Assembly (NCBI RefSeq): GCF_900091565.1
Contig: NZ_FMCV01000027.1
Span: 24,865-88,864, forward strand
Length of the DNA stretch: 64,000 nucleotides
Source of the DNA: Micromonospora marina
Lineage (GTDB): Bacteria > Actinomycetota > Actinomycetes > Mycobacteriales > Micromonosporaceae
Direction of reading: 5' to 3'
Translations under genes and position numbers: made by a program
Shown: positions 8,428 to 17,110 of the stretch, in pieces
How positions within the stretch are numbered: position 1 is the first letter of the stretch
Layout of the letters: every line of letters begins with the position of its first letter
The notes under the pieces: generated by a model
What the model saw: only the letters and a program-made list of their open reading frames with translations
The model's database searches: none
Told to the model about the DNA's origin: nothing

Positions 8428-8596
8428 GGCCGCCTGTCCTCCCGCTCGCCGGTCGCGCGCGGGCGGGTGGGGAGGAACGGCCACGACGGCCGCGGGCACG
8501 CGGCGGCGGAGAATCCGGGGACGGCGACGCCGACCCCGGGGAGCCCACGCGGCAGCTGAGAGTGCTCAGCGGCCGGCAGGGGCCTCCCCCGTTCCG

Positions 8597-8767
8597 CGCG
8601 CTGTCTCCCATCCGGACTTTCTGGGGGCGGACGAGCCGCACCCCAACCGTCGGCCCCGGATTCTCACCAGGTCCACCGTCCGGCCGAAGCCGTCCGGGTC
8701 GCGGGCTTACCACGGTCGGACCGTGGATCACCGCCGGTTCGGAATTTCACCGAGCCCCGCCAGCGCG
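8597..8767 (-). promoter_or_regulatory. FMN riboswitch (RFN element)
   Basis: Read on the minus strand this matches the RFN consensus: GAAATTCCGAACCGGCGGTG near 8748-8729, then the AAGCCCGCGA block, GGTGAGAATCCGG, and GGATGGGAGACAG at 8613-8601. The closing P1 stem is visible as CGCGCTG (8767-8761) pairing with CAGCGCG (8603-8597). It lies 170 bases before ribD. FMN binding should reduce expression of ribD-ribE-ribM-ribBA-ribH and whatever is co-transcribed downstream. Between it and ribD there is a small GCTGAG/CTCAGC hairpin (8555-8570) but no obvious poly-U terminator, so control may act on translation or through Rho. The rest of 8428-8842 holds no recognisable gene; GTATAC at 8773-8778 could be part of the -10 box. 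Confidence 0.96.
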
Positions 8768-8842
8768 TGGTGGGTATACGGGAAGTCTTACACGTTCCGC
8801 CCGGGCGCGCGCCACAGAGGCGAGCTACCTCACAGGACCGCC

Positions 8843-9799
8843 TCAGGTGACGCCACGCCGGCGGTCCACCGCCACGTACGAGCCGGGCTGGCTCTTGGCC
8901 AACGTCTTCATCTCCGACGCCACCGCGATCGCCTCCAGCGGGTCGGTGAACCGCTTGCCGGAATCGGACAGCGAGACGCCGATGGAGAGCGTGACGAGCG
9001 CGGCGCGGCGGATGTTGCCGCGCCGGTCTTTCAGCTCGACGAAGCCGCGTTCCCGGTCGGTGGCGTCGTAGAGCGCGTCGGCGGCCTTCTCGAAGTCGAC
9101 GACGGCCCGGCTGGTCAGCGGCCGGACCTGGCTGGGCGCGCAGACGATGACGAAGTCGTCGCCGCCGACGTGGCCGAGGAAGGCCGGCGGCAGCCCGATC
9201 GACACCACCGCCCGGTGCAGGCTGCGGGCCAGCGCAGAGATGAACTCGTCGCCGCGCACGAAGCCGTACCGGTCGTTGACGCTCTTGAACCGGTCGATGT
9301 CGATGTAGCCGACGGCGTAGTCGACGCCGTTGCGTACCCGGTCGCTGATCTCCCGCCGGATCCGGCTGTTGCCGGGCAGCCCGGTCAGCGGCGAGACCTC
9401 CCGGAACTCCTTGTTGCGCCGCAGCGTGGAGTTGACCCGGGCCACCAGTTCCAGCGTGTCGAACGGCTTGACCAGGTAGTCGTCCGCGCCGACGCTGAGC
9501 CCGTTGACCTTGTCCTGGGTCATCCCCTTCGCGGTCAGCATGATCACCGGCAGGGCCGAGGTCATCGGGTCGGCGCGCAGCCGCCGGGTCAGTTCCAGCC
9601 CGTCGATGCGGGGCATCATCAGGTCGACCACCGCGAGGTCGGGCCGCTGCCGCTCGATGACCTCCAGCGCCTCCTGGCCGTCGGCGGCGTGCAGCACCTC
9701 GAAGCCGTGCAGGCGCAGGTTGAACTCGACGAAGCGGGCGATGTCCTCGTCGTCGTCGACGACGAGGATCACGTCGGGTCGCTCGCCGGACGGGTCCAT
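8843..9799 (-). CDS. Response regulator with degenerate GGDEF domain
   Basis: The N-terminal receiver domain (about 9-125) has the acidic pocket at D15-D17, the phosphoacceptor D59 in VVDLMMP, the T89 position in MLTAK and K111 in LVKPFD. A GGDEF domain follows (about 140-305), but its signature reads GGDDF at 212-216: the catalytic Glu is Asp. Diguanylate cyclase activity is therefore doubtful; the domain may only bind GTP or c-di-GMP. It is 318 residues and starts one base after the rpe stop, so the two genes are likely co-transcribed. No sensor kinase is adjacent. Its possible link to c-di-GMP is notable because BldD, a c-di-GMP receptor, is also in this window. Confidence 0.88.
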   Translation of the reverse strand: MDPSGERPDVILVVDDDEDIARFVEFNLRLHGFEVLHAADGQEALEVIERQRPDLAVVDLMMPRIDGLELTRRLRADPMTSALPVIMLTAKGMTQDKVNGLSVGADDYLVKPFDTLELVARVNSTLRRNKEFREVSPLTGLPGNSRIRREISDRVRNGVDYAVGYIDIDRFKSVNDRYGFVRGDEFISALARSLHRAVVSIGLPPAFLGHVGGDDFVIVCAPSQVRPLTSRAVVDFEKAADALYDATDRERGFVELKDRRGNIRRAALVTLSIGVSLSDSGKRFTDPLEAIAVASEMKTLAKSQPGSYVAVDRRRGVT

Positions 9800-9800
9800 C

Positions 9801-10481
9801 TCAGGCCCCGGTCATCGCGCGTTCCGCCAGGCCCCGCAGGCGGCGTACCGCCTCCGCGGGATCGTCGGCGCCGTAGACGGCGGTGCCCGCGACGAACGCG
9901 TCGGCACCGGCCGCGGCGGCCTGCTCGATGGTGTCCGCGGCGATGCCGCCGTCGACCTCGATGCGCAGCTCCAGGTGCCCGCTGTCGACGTGTCGGCGGG
10001 CCGCGCGCACCTTGTCCAGCAGTTGCGGCAGGAAACGCTGGCCGCCGAAGCCGGCCTTGATCGTCATGATCAGCAGCGTGTCGAAGCTCGGCAGCAGCTC
10101 CAGGTACGGCTCGATCGGGGTGTCCCGGTCGATCGCCAGCCCCGCCTTCGCCCCGGCCGACCGCAGGTCCTTCGCCAGCGCCACCGGGTCGTCGCACGCC
10201 TCGGCGTGGAACGTGACGTTGTACGCCCCGGCGTCGGCGTACCCGGGGGCCCAGCGGAGCGGGTCGGTGATCATCAGGTGCACGTCGAACGGGATGCCGG
10301 TGACGGCGCGTAGGCTCTGCACCACCGGCAGCCCGATGGTCAGGTTGGGCACGAAGTGGTTGTCCATGACGTCCACGTGCAGCCAGTCGGCGGCGGACTC
10401 CACGGCACGGACCTCGTCGGCGAGGCGGGCGAAATCGGCGGCCAGGATGCTGGGCGCGACGATCGGCGGCGGTACGGTCAC
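9801..10481 (-). CDS. rpe: Ribulose-phosphate 3-epimerase
   Basis: Rpe interconverts ribulose 5-phosphate and xylulose 5-phosphate in the pentose phosphate pathway. Ribulose 5-phosphate is also the RibBA substrate. The 226-residue TIM barrel shows IVAPSILAADFARL, the metal ligands in WLHVDVMDNHFVPNLTIG, HLMI, the catalytic FGGQ loop, VDGGI and the phosphate-binding GTAVYG. The GTG at 10481 is chosen by homology. It has no Shine-Dalgarno but follows a -10-like box by six bases, so the transcript is probably leaderless. Confidence 0.96.
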   Translation of the reverse strand: MTVPPPIVAPSILAADFARLADEVRAVESAADWLHVDVMDNHFVPNLTIGLPVVQSLRAVTGIPFDVHLMITDPLRWAPGYADAGAYNVTFHAEACDDPVALAKDLRSAGAKAGLAIDRDTPIEPYLELLPSFDTLLIMTIKAGFGGQRFLPQLLDKVRAARRHVDSGHLELRIEVDGGIAADTIEQAAAAGADAFVAGTAVYGADDPAEAVRRLRGLAERAMTGA

Positions 10482-10487
10482 CGGGCC

Positions 10488-10517
10488 AGTGTACGAACGG
10501 GGTGATCCGGAGGTCAC
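10488..10517 (-). promoter_or_regulatory. Probable leaderless promoter of rpe
   Basis: On the minus strand GTGACC (10517-10512) and TACACT (10493-10488) are 18 bases apart. Only six bases separate the second box from the GTG start of rpe. Transcription would therefore begin at or next to the start codon, which fits the missing ribosome-binding site. Leaderless mRNAs are common in actinobacteria. Confidence 0.5.
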
Positions 10518-10742
10518 GGCACGCCTCCCGGAGTGACAGGTGGTGATGCTCAATTCACCGGCGGTGCACCATCCGCCCGTCGGGAGAGAGAATCGGCACG
10601 AATAGTCGCCGGCGACTGGCCGATCGAGTGGAAGATGACGAAACTCCTACGGGGACGGTCACGTATGCTGCACGCCCGGGCGCGGGGGACGCCGGTCGGG
10701 CCTGCGACGACCGGCTGTCATCTCTCCCGGAGGGGGCGGACG

Positions 10743-11630
10743 ATGCGACGGTGGCTCCACGTGCTCGCGCTGGCCGGCGCCGCGACTGCGGTGCTCGCCG
10801 GATGCGCGCAGACACACCGGGCCGACGGCGACCTGGTCGACGACTGGGCGGCGCTGCCGGCGCCGCAACTGTTCGTCCCGGCGACCGAGGCGTGCCTGCC
10901 CCGGCTGAGCACAGTGGTGGCCGCGGCCACGTACGAGACGGTGAACTGCGCGGGCAGCCACCTCGCCGAGACCGTGCACGTCGGCCGGTTCAGCGGGCCG
11001 GCCGCGCAGGGCGTGCGCCCGGAACCGGGCTCACCGGCGCTGCGGACCGCGCGCGTCGAGTGCGACCAGCAGGCCCGCGAGATGATCGGCGGGGACTGGC
11101 ACGCCGCCCGGCTGACGCTGAACATCGCCCTGCCCACAGTCACCGCGTGGACGTCCGGTGCCCGCTGGTTCCGCTGCGACATCGCCGAGACCGACAGCAT
11201 CGACAACACCCGCCCGGTCAACCGGGTCGGCAGCCTGCGCGGCGCGCTCGTCGGCGACAACCCGCTGGTGCACAGGTGCTTCGACCCGAAGCTGATCGGC
11301 CAGAACCTCAACTACATGGCCCCGGTGCTGTGCACCGAACCGCACCGGGCCGAGTTCGTCGGCGTGTACGAGGAACGCGACATGAGCTGGGCGGAGTTCA
11401 CCGGGGGCGCACCCGCCACGCACCGGCGCTGCATGACGCTCATCGCCGCGTTCGCCGAGGTGCCGGACAACGCCGAGCTGCCGTACCGGGCTGGATCCAT
11501 CTTCTATCCGCCGTCGCAGCGCGAGTGGGAGGAGGGCGACCGGGGCGTGCGCTGTTTCCTGTGGAGCGACGACCGCAAGCTGAACAGCTCGGTGCGCGGC
11601 GCCGGGCCCGAGGGACTCCCGATCACCTGA
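10743..11630 (+). CDS. Septum-formation-family lipoprotein, copy 1
   Basis: This 295-residue protein has a basic start, a hydrophobic core and a lipobox ending LAGC with Cys21, so it should be a membrane-anchored lipoprotein. The rest resembles the actinobacterial septum formation family (Septum_form), with many conserved cysteines and phrases such as RWFRCDIAE, HRAEFVGVYE and DRGVRCFLW. Family function is not established. A GGAGGGGG ribosome-binding site precedes the ATG. It is followed by a close paralogue; aligned residues include DGDLVDDWAALPAP against DRDLVDDWPAFAAP, and both proteins end in LPIT. It is divergent from rpe. Confidence 0.8.
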   Translation: MRRWLHVLALAGAATAVLAGCAQTHRADGDLVDDWAALPAPQLFVPATEACLPRLSTVVAAATYETVNCAGSHLAETVHVGRFSGPAAQGVRPEPGSPALRTARVECDQQAREMIGGDWHAARLTLNIALPTVTAWTSGARWFRCDIAETDSIDNTRPVNRVGSLRGALVGDNPLVHRCFDPKLIGQNLNYMAPVLCTEPHRAEFVGVYEERDMSWAEFTGGAPATHRRCMTLIAAFAEVPDNAELPYRAGSIFYPPSQREWEEGDRGVRCFLWSDDRKLNSSVRGAGPEGLPIT

Positions 11631-11706
11631 GCGGCTGCCGTATGCTGCACCGCCGAGGCGTACCGGTCGGCCGGGCGGCGCCGGATGCGCGGGGAGGTCG
11701 GTCGGG

Positions 11707-12597
11707 ATGCGGCGACGGCGGGTGGCGGTCATCATGGGGGCGGCGCTGGCGCTGGCGCTCGGTAGCTGTGCCGCGCCGGCCGGAGTGGACCGGGACCTGG
11801 TCGACGACTGGCCCGCGTTCGCCGCGCCGGTCGGTTTCGTGCCCGCGGCGGGGGCCTGTCATCCCACGGTCGCCGACGTCGGCTACCTGAGCGGTTACCA
11901 GCCGGTCGACTGCGCCGCCCCGCACCGCACCGAGACGCTGCACGTGGGCACGATGACCGGTGCGGAGGCGGAGCGTTCCGCGCCGCCGCGTACCGGCTCG
12001 GCCGGGATGCGCGCCGCGCACGCCGACTGCGCCCGGCAGGTCACCCGGGCCGTCGGCGCGGACTGGCGCGGCGGGCGGCTGCGACTGTCGGTGGTGTTCC
12101 CCTCGGCGCTCGCGTGGACCGGCGGGGCCCGCTGGTACCGCTGCGACCTCGCCGAGATCGCCGATCTGGACGAGGGCGCCGTGACCCAGCGCACCGGCAG
12201 CCTGCGGGGCGCGTTGAAGCCCGGCTCGAAGCTCGCGCTCGGCTGTTACAACCCGAAACTGAGCAAGGACGAGGTGCAGTCGATGCGCCCGGTGGCCTGC
12301 ACCACCAGGCACCACGCCGAGTTCGTCGGCGTCTACCAGGCGCCGGACATCAGCTACGCGGAGTTCGAGCGCACGCCGCTGCGCACGCACAAGGCCTGCC
12401 GGGGTCTGATCGCCAAGTACGCGAAGCTGCCGAACGACGGCAACATGCAGTACCGGGCCGGCACCATCATCTACCACCCCTTCGAGGAGCAGTGGCGCGA
12501 CGGCGACCGGGGCGTGCAGTGCTTCCTGTGGGTCTCCGAGCGTTCGCTGACCCGGTCGGTCAAGGGCGCGGGCGCCAAGGCGCTGCCGATCACCTGA
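11707..12597 (+). CDS. Septum-formation-family lipoprotein, copy 2
   Basis: This 296-residue tandem paralogue of the preceding gene has a signal peptide ending LGSC with Cys21 as the probable lipidated residue. Shared features include W-Y/F-RCD, HHAEFVGVYQAPDISYAEF, DRGVQCFLW and the terminal LPIT. The cysteine pattern is kept, so the duplicate is probably functional. Its upstream region repeats the 12-base CGTATGCTGCAC found in front of copy 1 (11639-11650 and 10662-10673), so the duplication may have carried a promoter. A terminator follows. Confidence 0.8.
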   Translation: MRRRRVAVIMGAALALALGSCAAPAGVDRDLVDDWPAFAAPVGFVPAAGACHPTVADVGYLSGYQPVDCAAPHRTETLHVGTMTGAEAERSAPPRTGSAGMRAAHADCARQVTRAVGADWRGGRLRLSVVFPSALAWTGGARWYRCDLAEIADLDEGAVTQRTGSLRGALKPGSKLALGCYNPKLSKDEVQSMRPVACTTRHHAEFVGVYQAPDISYAEFERTPLRTHKACRGLIAKYAKLPNDGNMQYRAGTIIYHPFEEQWRDGDRGVQCFLWVSERSLTRSVKGAGAKALPIT

Positions 12598-12599
12598 GA

Positions 12600-12637
12600 C
12601 CCGGGCGGGGCGGGCACCGGCACCGGCCCCGCCCGGG
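12600..12637. terminator. Bidirectional terminator-like hairpin between convergent genes
   Basis: A perfect 12-pair stem, CCCGGGCGGGGC at 12600-12611 with GCCCCGCCCGGG at 12626-12637, lies between the convergent lipoprotein and M28 peptidase genes. There is no long U tract, as is usual for high-GC actinobacterial terminators. It can serve both strands. Confidence 0.6.
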
Positions 12638-12642
12638 ACCAC

Positions 12643-14397
12643 TCAGCCGACCTGCAGCGTCACGTCGTCCACGACGAAGCTGGTCTGCAGCGAGGAGTCC
12701 TCGACCCCGGTCCATTTCAGGGTGACCGTCTGACCGGCGTACCCGGCCAGGTTGAAGGTGCGCTGGGTGTAGCCGGCGGCCTTGTTCAGGTTCGAGTACG
12801 TGGCCAGCGTGGTCGAACCGACCTGCACGGTCAGCTTGTCGTACGCGATCGAGCCGGTCGTCTCGGCCGTGTCGATGTGCAGCCAGAACGAGAACGTGTA
12901 GCTGGCGCAACCGGCCGGCAGCGTGACCGGCTGGGACAGCGTGTCGGTACGCGAGGTGCCGTACCCGTTCAGCCACGCCTTGTACGACCCGGTGCGGGCC
13001 GCCTGGCTGGAGCTGTTGGTGATCACGCCGGAGCTGGCCGTCCACGGCGTGGTGCCGGACTCGAAGCTGCTGTTGCCGATGAGCTGGCCGCCGGTGCAAC
13101 CGCCGCTCCCGCCGGTCACGGTGAGCGTGTAGCTGGCGGTGCGGGTGGCCGAGCCGGTGCCGGTCACGGTGAGTGTGAACGTGCCGGTGGTGGCCGACGC
13201 CGAGGCGGTGACCGTCATGGTGGCCGAGCCGCCCGAGGTGACCGAGGACGGGCTGAAGCTCACCGAGACGCCGCTCGGCGCGCCACCGGCGGACAGCGCC
13301 ACGGTCTGCGCGCTGCCGGCGGTGGTGGCGGTGCTGAGGGTGGCGGTGGTGGAGCCGCCCCGGGCGACGCTGCCGGAGGTGGGGCTCACCGAGACGGAGA
13401 AGTCGTTGGACGGCGTCCCGCCGCCGACCGCGAGCTGCCAGATCGCGTACGCGACGCCGTCCGCGGCCCGGTTGACGATGGTCGTGTTGATGTTGCTGCT
13501 GTTGTCGCAGGAGCGGTGGTAGCACCCGTCGTACGCCGCACCTGCGGTGCCGCCCCACTTGGCGGCCTGCGCCGAGCTTTTGGTGTAGCTGGCGCCCGCC
13601 GCGTAGCCGGAGGTCTGGATGCCGACGTTGGCGAACGAGTAGTCGTCCGAGCGGCCCTGACCCTCGGTGTTTTCCTCCGGCGAGATGCCGAGCGAGTCCC
13701 AGTACGCCTTCAGCGGCGCCGCGGTGGCCGAGGTGATGCGGTTGATGAAGTAGCCGCCGTTGGGCGAGCCCACCATGTCGAAGTTGTAGTAGCCCTTGAT
13801 GTAGCCGCGCTGGGTGGAGCTGAGCTGGTTGACGTAGTGCTTGGAGCCCTGGAGGCCCTGCTCCTCGCCGTTCCACCAGGCGAACCGGACCCGCTTTGTC
13901 ATGGTCGGGTTCTGCGCGGCCAGCACCAGCGCGTTCTCCAGCAGCACCGACGAACCGGAGGCGTTGTCGTTGATGCCGGGGCCGGCGGCGACGCCGTCCA
14001 GGTGCGCGCCGAACATGACGACCTGGTCGGAGGGGCCCTTCGGCCACTCGGCGATCAGGTTGTTGCCCGGGTACGTGCAGGTGGTGCAGTACTGCTCGGA
14101 GATCGTGTAGCCGGCGGCCTGGAGCCTGCTCTTGACGTAGTTGACCGACGCCGTGTAGCCGGCCGAGCCGGACCGCCGGTTGCCGCCGTTGCTGCTGGCG
14201 ATGGAGCTGAACTGGGTGAGGTGGGCCTGGATGTTGCTCAGGGAGACGTCCGGGGCGGCGAGCGCGGCGACGGCCGGGGCGGGGGCCGGGGCGAGGGCCG
14301 GGGCGGGCGCGGCGGAGGCGGTGCCGGCCAGGCTCGCCGTCGCCAGTGTGGCGACGAGGGCGAGCGCGAGGCTCGTGGTCGGCGTTCTGCGTCTCAT
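12643..14397 (-). CDS. Secreted M28 aminopeptidase with Ig-like and C-terminal carbohydrate-binding-like domains
   Basis: This 584-residue secreted zinc peptidase resembles Streptomyces griseus aminopeptidase. A signal peptide runs to about residue 29 (TASAA), followed by an Ala-Pro linker. The M28 catalytic domain (about 50-325) has H132 in GAHLDG, D144 in GINDNASG, E178-E179 in WWNGEEQG, D207 in NFDMVGS and H294 in CYHRSCD, the expected metal ligands and general base. An Ig-like Ser/Thr-rich domain (about 330-430) and a jelly-roll domain (about 435-584) follow. The last two probably help bind surfaces or polymeric substrate. The neighbouring genes are unrelated. Confidence 0.92.
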   Translation of the reverse strand: MRRRTPTTSLALALVATLATASLAGTASAAPAPALAPAPAPAVAALAAPDVSLSNIQAHLTQFSSIASSNGGNRRSGSAGYTASVNYVKSRLQAAGYTISEQYCTTCTYPGNNLIAEWPKGPSDQVVMFGAHLDGVAAGPGINDNASGSSVLLENALVLAAQNPTMTKRVRFAWWNGEEQGLQGSKHYVNQLSSTQRGYIKGYYNFDMVGSPNGGYFINRITSATAAPLKAYWDSLGISPEENTEGQGRSDDYSFANVGIQTSGYAAGASYTKSSAQAAKWGGTAGAAYDGCYHRSCDNSSNINTTIVNRAADGVAYAIWQLAVGGGTPSNDFSVSVSPTSGSVARGGSTTATLSTATTAGSAQTVALSAGGAPSGVSVSFSPSSVTSGGSATMTVTASASATTGTFTLTVTGTGSATRTASYTLTVTGGSGGCTGGQLIGNSSFESGTTPWTASSGVITNSSSQAARTGSYKAWLNGYGTSRTDTLSQPVTLPAGCASYTFSFWLHIDTAETTGSIAYDKLTVQVGSTTLATYSNLNKAAGYTQRTFNLAGYAGQTVTLKWTGVEDSSLQTSFVVDDVTLQVG

Positions 14398-14560
14398 GGA
14401 GACTCCTCGTGGGGGTTCGGCGGGCGGGGGTGCCGGGACCGGCGATCGGAACAGTTACATGTATCGATCGAACAGTCAACGGGCTGTCACATCCCACCGA
14501 CCCCCTCCCCCCACCGGGATGCCGCACACGCTCCATCCCTCCCCGACTTCTCCGCATGAC

Positions 14561-14615
14561 GATCAAGGAGTTCGCGTCCCGGGCACGGCGGCCCCAGGAC
14601 ACGAACTCCTTGATC
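14561..14615. repeat. Intergenic palindrome bounded by GATC
   Basis: Arms 14561-14579 and 14597-14615 are 19 bases long and begin/end with GATC (GATCAAGGAGTTCGCGTCC and its near-perfect complement). The single mismatch becomes a G-U pair in minus-strand RNA, the strand of rsmB, which ends 20 bases away. It may act as the rsmB terminator. It belongs to a set of similar elements in this window. Confidence 0.7.
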
Positions 14616-14634
14616 GAATGCGGGAGAGGTGGGC

Positions 14635-16182
14635 TCAGACCCGGCGGAGGACCGCCAGGAACATGGCGTCGGTGCCGTGGCGGTGCGGCCAGAGCTGCAC
14701 CGTGGGGCCGTCACCCAGACCCGGCATGCCGGCCGGCAGCAACGGCCGCGCGTCGACGAAGTCGACGCCGAAGCCGCACCGCCGGGCCGCCTCGGTCACC
14801 GTCACGTGCGTCTCCACCACGTGCGGCGAGCACGTCACGTACGCCACCAGGCCACCCGGCCGGGCCGCCCGCAGCGCGGCGGTCAGCAGTTCGCGCTGCA
14901 ACCGGGTCAGCGGCGGCAGGTCCGACGGCTGGCGGCGCCACCGCGACTCCGGGCGGCGGCGCAACGCGCCCAGCCCGGTGCACGGCGCGTCCACGAGCAC
15001 CCGGTCGAAGTGCCCCTCCGGCAGCTTCGGGTCGCTGCCCACGCTGCGCCCGCCGGTGTTCAGCACCGTCACCGGCAGCCCGCGGGTGGCCTGTTCGACC
15101 AGTCGCGCCCGGTGCTCGGCCACCTCGACCGCAGTCAGCCGCGCGCCGCGGGTCGCGGCGAGCGCACCGAGCAGGCCGGACTTGCCGCCCGGACCGGCGC
15201 ACAGGTCCAGCCAGCGGCCGTCCGGGCCGTCCAGCGGAGCCGCCGCCAGCGCGTCCGCCACCAGCTGGGAACCCTCGTCCTGCACGTGCGCGCGGCCGTC
15301 GGCCACCGCCAGCAGGTCACCCGGCGCGCCGCCGGGCAGGTACACCGCGTACGGCGAGAACGCACCGGGTGCGCCACCCACCTCGTCGGCGAGCGCCACC
15401 GGATCGGCCAGACCGGGCCGGGCGCACAGGTGCACCGGCGGGCGCTCGTTGTCCTCGATGAGCAGCCGGGTCGTCTCGCCCATGTCGCCGCCGAGCGCCT
15501 CGGCGAACGACCGCACGATCCACTGCGGATGGCTGTACGCCAGCGCGAGGTGCCCGATCGGGTCGGTCTCCTGCGCCGGGGCGAGCTTGGCCACCCAGGC
15601 GTCGGAGTCCCGGCTCGTGATCTCCCGCAGCACCGCGTTGGCGAACCCGGTGGCACCCGGTCCCACGGACCGGACCAGGTCGACGGTGGACGACACCGCG
15701 GCGTGCGCGGGCACCCGGGTGTGCAGGATCTGGTACGCCCCGAGCCGCAGCGCGTCGCGCACCGGCGGGTCGATGCGCTGCACGTCCCGCCCGGCCGCGT
15801 CGGTGACGACCGCGTCGAGCGTGCCGGTGTGCCGCAGCGTGCCGTAGGTCAGCTCGGTGGCGAACGCGGCGTCCCGGCCGGTCAGCCCGGCCTCGCGCAG
15901 CATCGCCGGGAGCACCAGGTTGGCGTACGCGTCGTCGCGGTGCACCGCCGCGATCGCCTCGTACGCGATCTGCCGGGGCAGGTCGACGGCCGGGCGGGCC
16001 GGACGCCCGCCCCGCCGGTCCCCACCGAACCGGTCCCCGCCCCGCCGGTCCCCACCGAACCGGTCCCCGCCCCGCCGGTCGCCACCCGGCCGATCCCCGC
16101 CGCGCCGGTCACCGCGCTCACGCGCGTACCCCCGGGGGCGCTCGCCCTCGACGGGCCGGTCCGGGCGCGACGGCCCCGTCAC
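14635..16182 (-). CDS. rsmB: 16S rRNA (cytosine-C5) methyltransferase with an RGG-like N-terminal tail
   Basis: This enzyme of the RsmB/NOP2/Sun family methylates C967 of 16S rRNA using SAM. The 515-residue protein has an Arg/Gly/Asp repeat tail (about 20-60), a NusB-like RNA-binding domain (about 67-200) and the methyltransferase domain. Key motifs are DLCAGPGGKS (326-335), DAPCTGLG with C401, and VTCSPH with the nucleophile C451. The N-terminal repeat is GGDRRGGDRF, reminiscent of RNA-binding RGG boxes. The gene overlaps fmt by an ATGA, so the fmt and rsmB products are translationally coupled, as in many bacteria. Confidence 0.95.
   Translation of the reverse strand: MTGPSRPDRPVEGERPRGYARERGDRRGGDRPGGDRRGGDRFGGDRRGGDRFGGDRRGGRPARPAVDLPRQIAYEAIAAVHRDDAYANLVLPAMLREAGLTGRDAAFATELTYGTLRHTGTLDAVVTDAAGRDVQRIDPPVRDALRLGAYQILHTRVPAHAAVSSTVDLVRSVGPGATGFANAVLREITSRDSDAWVAKLAPAQETDPIGHLALAYSHPQWIVRSFAEALGGDMGETTRLLIEDNERPPVHLCARPGLADPVALADEVGGAPGAFSPYAVYLPGGAPGDLLAVADGRAHVQDEGSQLVADALAAAPLDGPDGRWLDLCAGPGGKSGLLGALAATRGARLTAVEVAEHRARLVEQATRGLPVTVLNTGGRSVGSDPKLPEGHFDRVLVDAPCTGLGALRRRPESRWRRQPSDLPPLTRLQRELLTAALRAARPGGLVAYVTCSPHVVETHVTVTEAARRCGFGVDFVDARPLLPAGMPGLGDGPTVQLWPHRHGTDAMFLAVLRRV
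16006..16110 (-). repeat. 30-bp in-frame tandem repeat within rsmB
   Basis: Two exact 30-base units (16021-16050 and 16051-16080), a diverged third unit (16081-16110) and a partial unit before them encode the ten-residue period GGDRFGGDRR. The repeat keeps the reading frame, so unit gain or loss would lengthen or shorten the tail without breaking the enzyme. Confidence 0.9.
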
Positions 16183-17105
16183 GCGAACACCTCGCCGGCG
16201 GTGACCCGGGCGCCGCGCGCCCAGTCACCGGCGGCCATGGCCTTCTTACCGGCGGCGCGCACCTCACCGAGGCGCACCGGCGTGGTGGCGGTGCCGACGA
16301 GCACGCCGGACTTCTCCACGTGCAGCTCCCCCGGCCTCAGCTCCGGGCCGTCGGGCAGCGGGGTGACCGGGCCGAGCTTGACCCGGTCGTCGCGGAACGT
16401 GGTCCACGGTCCGGGCGCGGGCGTGCAGGCGCGGACGCGCCGGTCGACCGCGAACGCGGGGTCGGCCCAGCGGACCCGGGCGTCCTCCACGGTGAGCTTC
16501 GGGGCGAGCGAGACGCCGTCGGCCGGCTGCGGCACGGTCCGGGCGGTGCCCGCGCCGATCGCGTCGAGGACCGCGACCAGCAGCCCGGCGCCGGAGTGCG
16601 CGAGCCGCTCCAGCAGATCACCGGAAGTGTCGGCGGGACGGATCTCGTCGGTGACGGTGCCGTAGACCGGGCCGGTGTCCAGCCCCTCCTCCAGCTCGAA
16701 GACGCTGGCCCCGGTCAGCTCGTCGCCGTGCAGCACGGCGTGCTGCACGGGAGCGGCGCCGCGCCAGGCGGGCAGCAGCGAGAAGTGCAGGTTGATCCAG
16801 CCGTACCGGGGGATCTCCAGCGCCACCGGCGGCACCAGCGCGCCGTAGGCGACCACCGGTACGCAGTCCGGCGCCAGCTCGCGCAGCCGGTCGAGGAATT
16901 CCGGCTCGCGCGGGCGGGCCGGGGTGAGCACCTCGACGCCGTGCGCGTCGGCCCACGCGCCGACCGGCGAGCGGGCCAGTCCCCGGCCCCGCCCGGCCGG
17001 GGCGTCGGGCCGGGTGAGCACGGCGAGCAGCTCGTGCCCGGAGGCGGCGATCGCGTCCAGGGCGGGTACGGCGACAGCCGGCGTGCCGGCGAAGACCAGG
17101 CGCAT
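16179..17105 (-). CDS. fmt: Methionyl-tRNA formyltransferase
   Basis: Fmt adds a formyl group from 10-formyl-tetrahydrofolate to initiator Met-tRNA. The 308-residue protein starts MRLVFAGTPAVAVPALDAI. It has the catalytic region INLHFSLLPAWRGAAPVQHA and the ELEEGLDTGPVY segment, then a C-terminal OB-like tRNA-binding domain. The ATG at 17105 is fixed by the family N-terminus although the frame is open much further upstream. It is five bases after def, whose product removes the formyl group from nascent proteins. Confidence 0.97.
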   Translation of the reverse strand: MRLVFAGTPAVAVPALDAIAASGHELLAVLTRPDAPAGRGRGLARSPVGAWADAHGVEVLTPARPREPEFLDRLRELAPDCVPVVAYGALVPPVALEIPRYGWINLHFSLLPAWRGAAPVQHAVLHGDELTGASVFELEEGLDTGPVYGTVTDEIRPADTSGDLLERLAHSGAGLLVAVLDAIGAGTARTVPQPADGVSLAPKLTVEDARVRWADPAFAVDRRVRACTPAPGPWTTFRDDRVKLGPVTPLPDGPELRPGELHVEKSGVLVGTATTPVRLGEVRAAGKKAMAAGDWARGARVTAGEVFA

Positions 17106-17110
17106 CCGGG

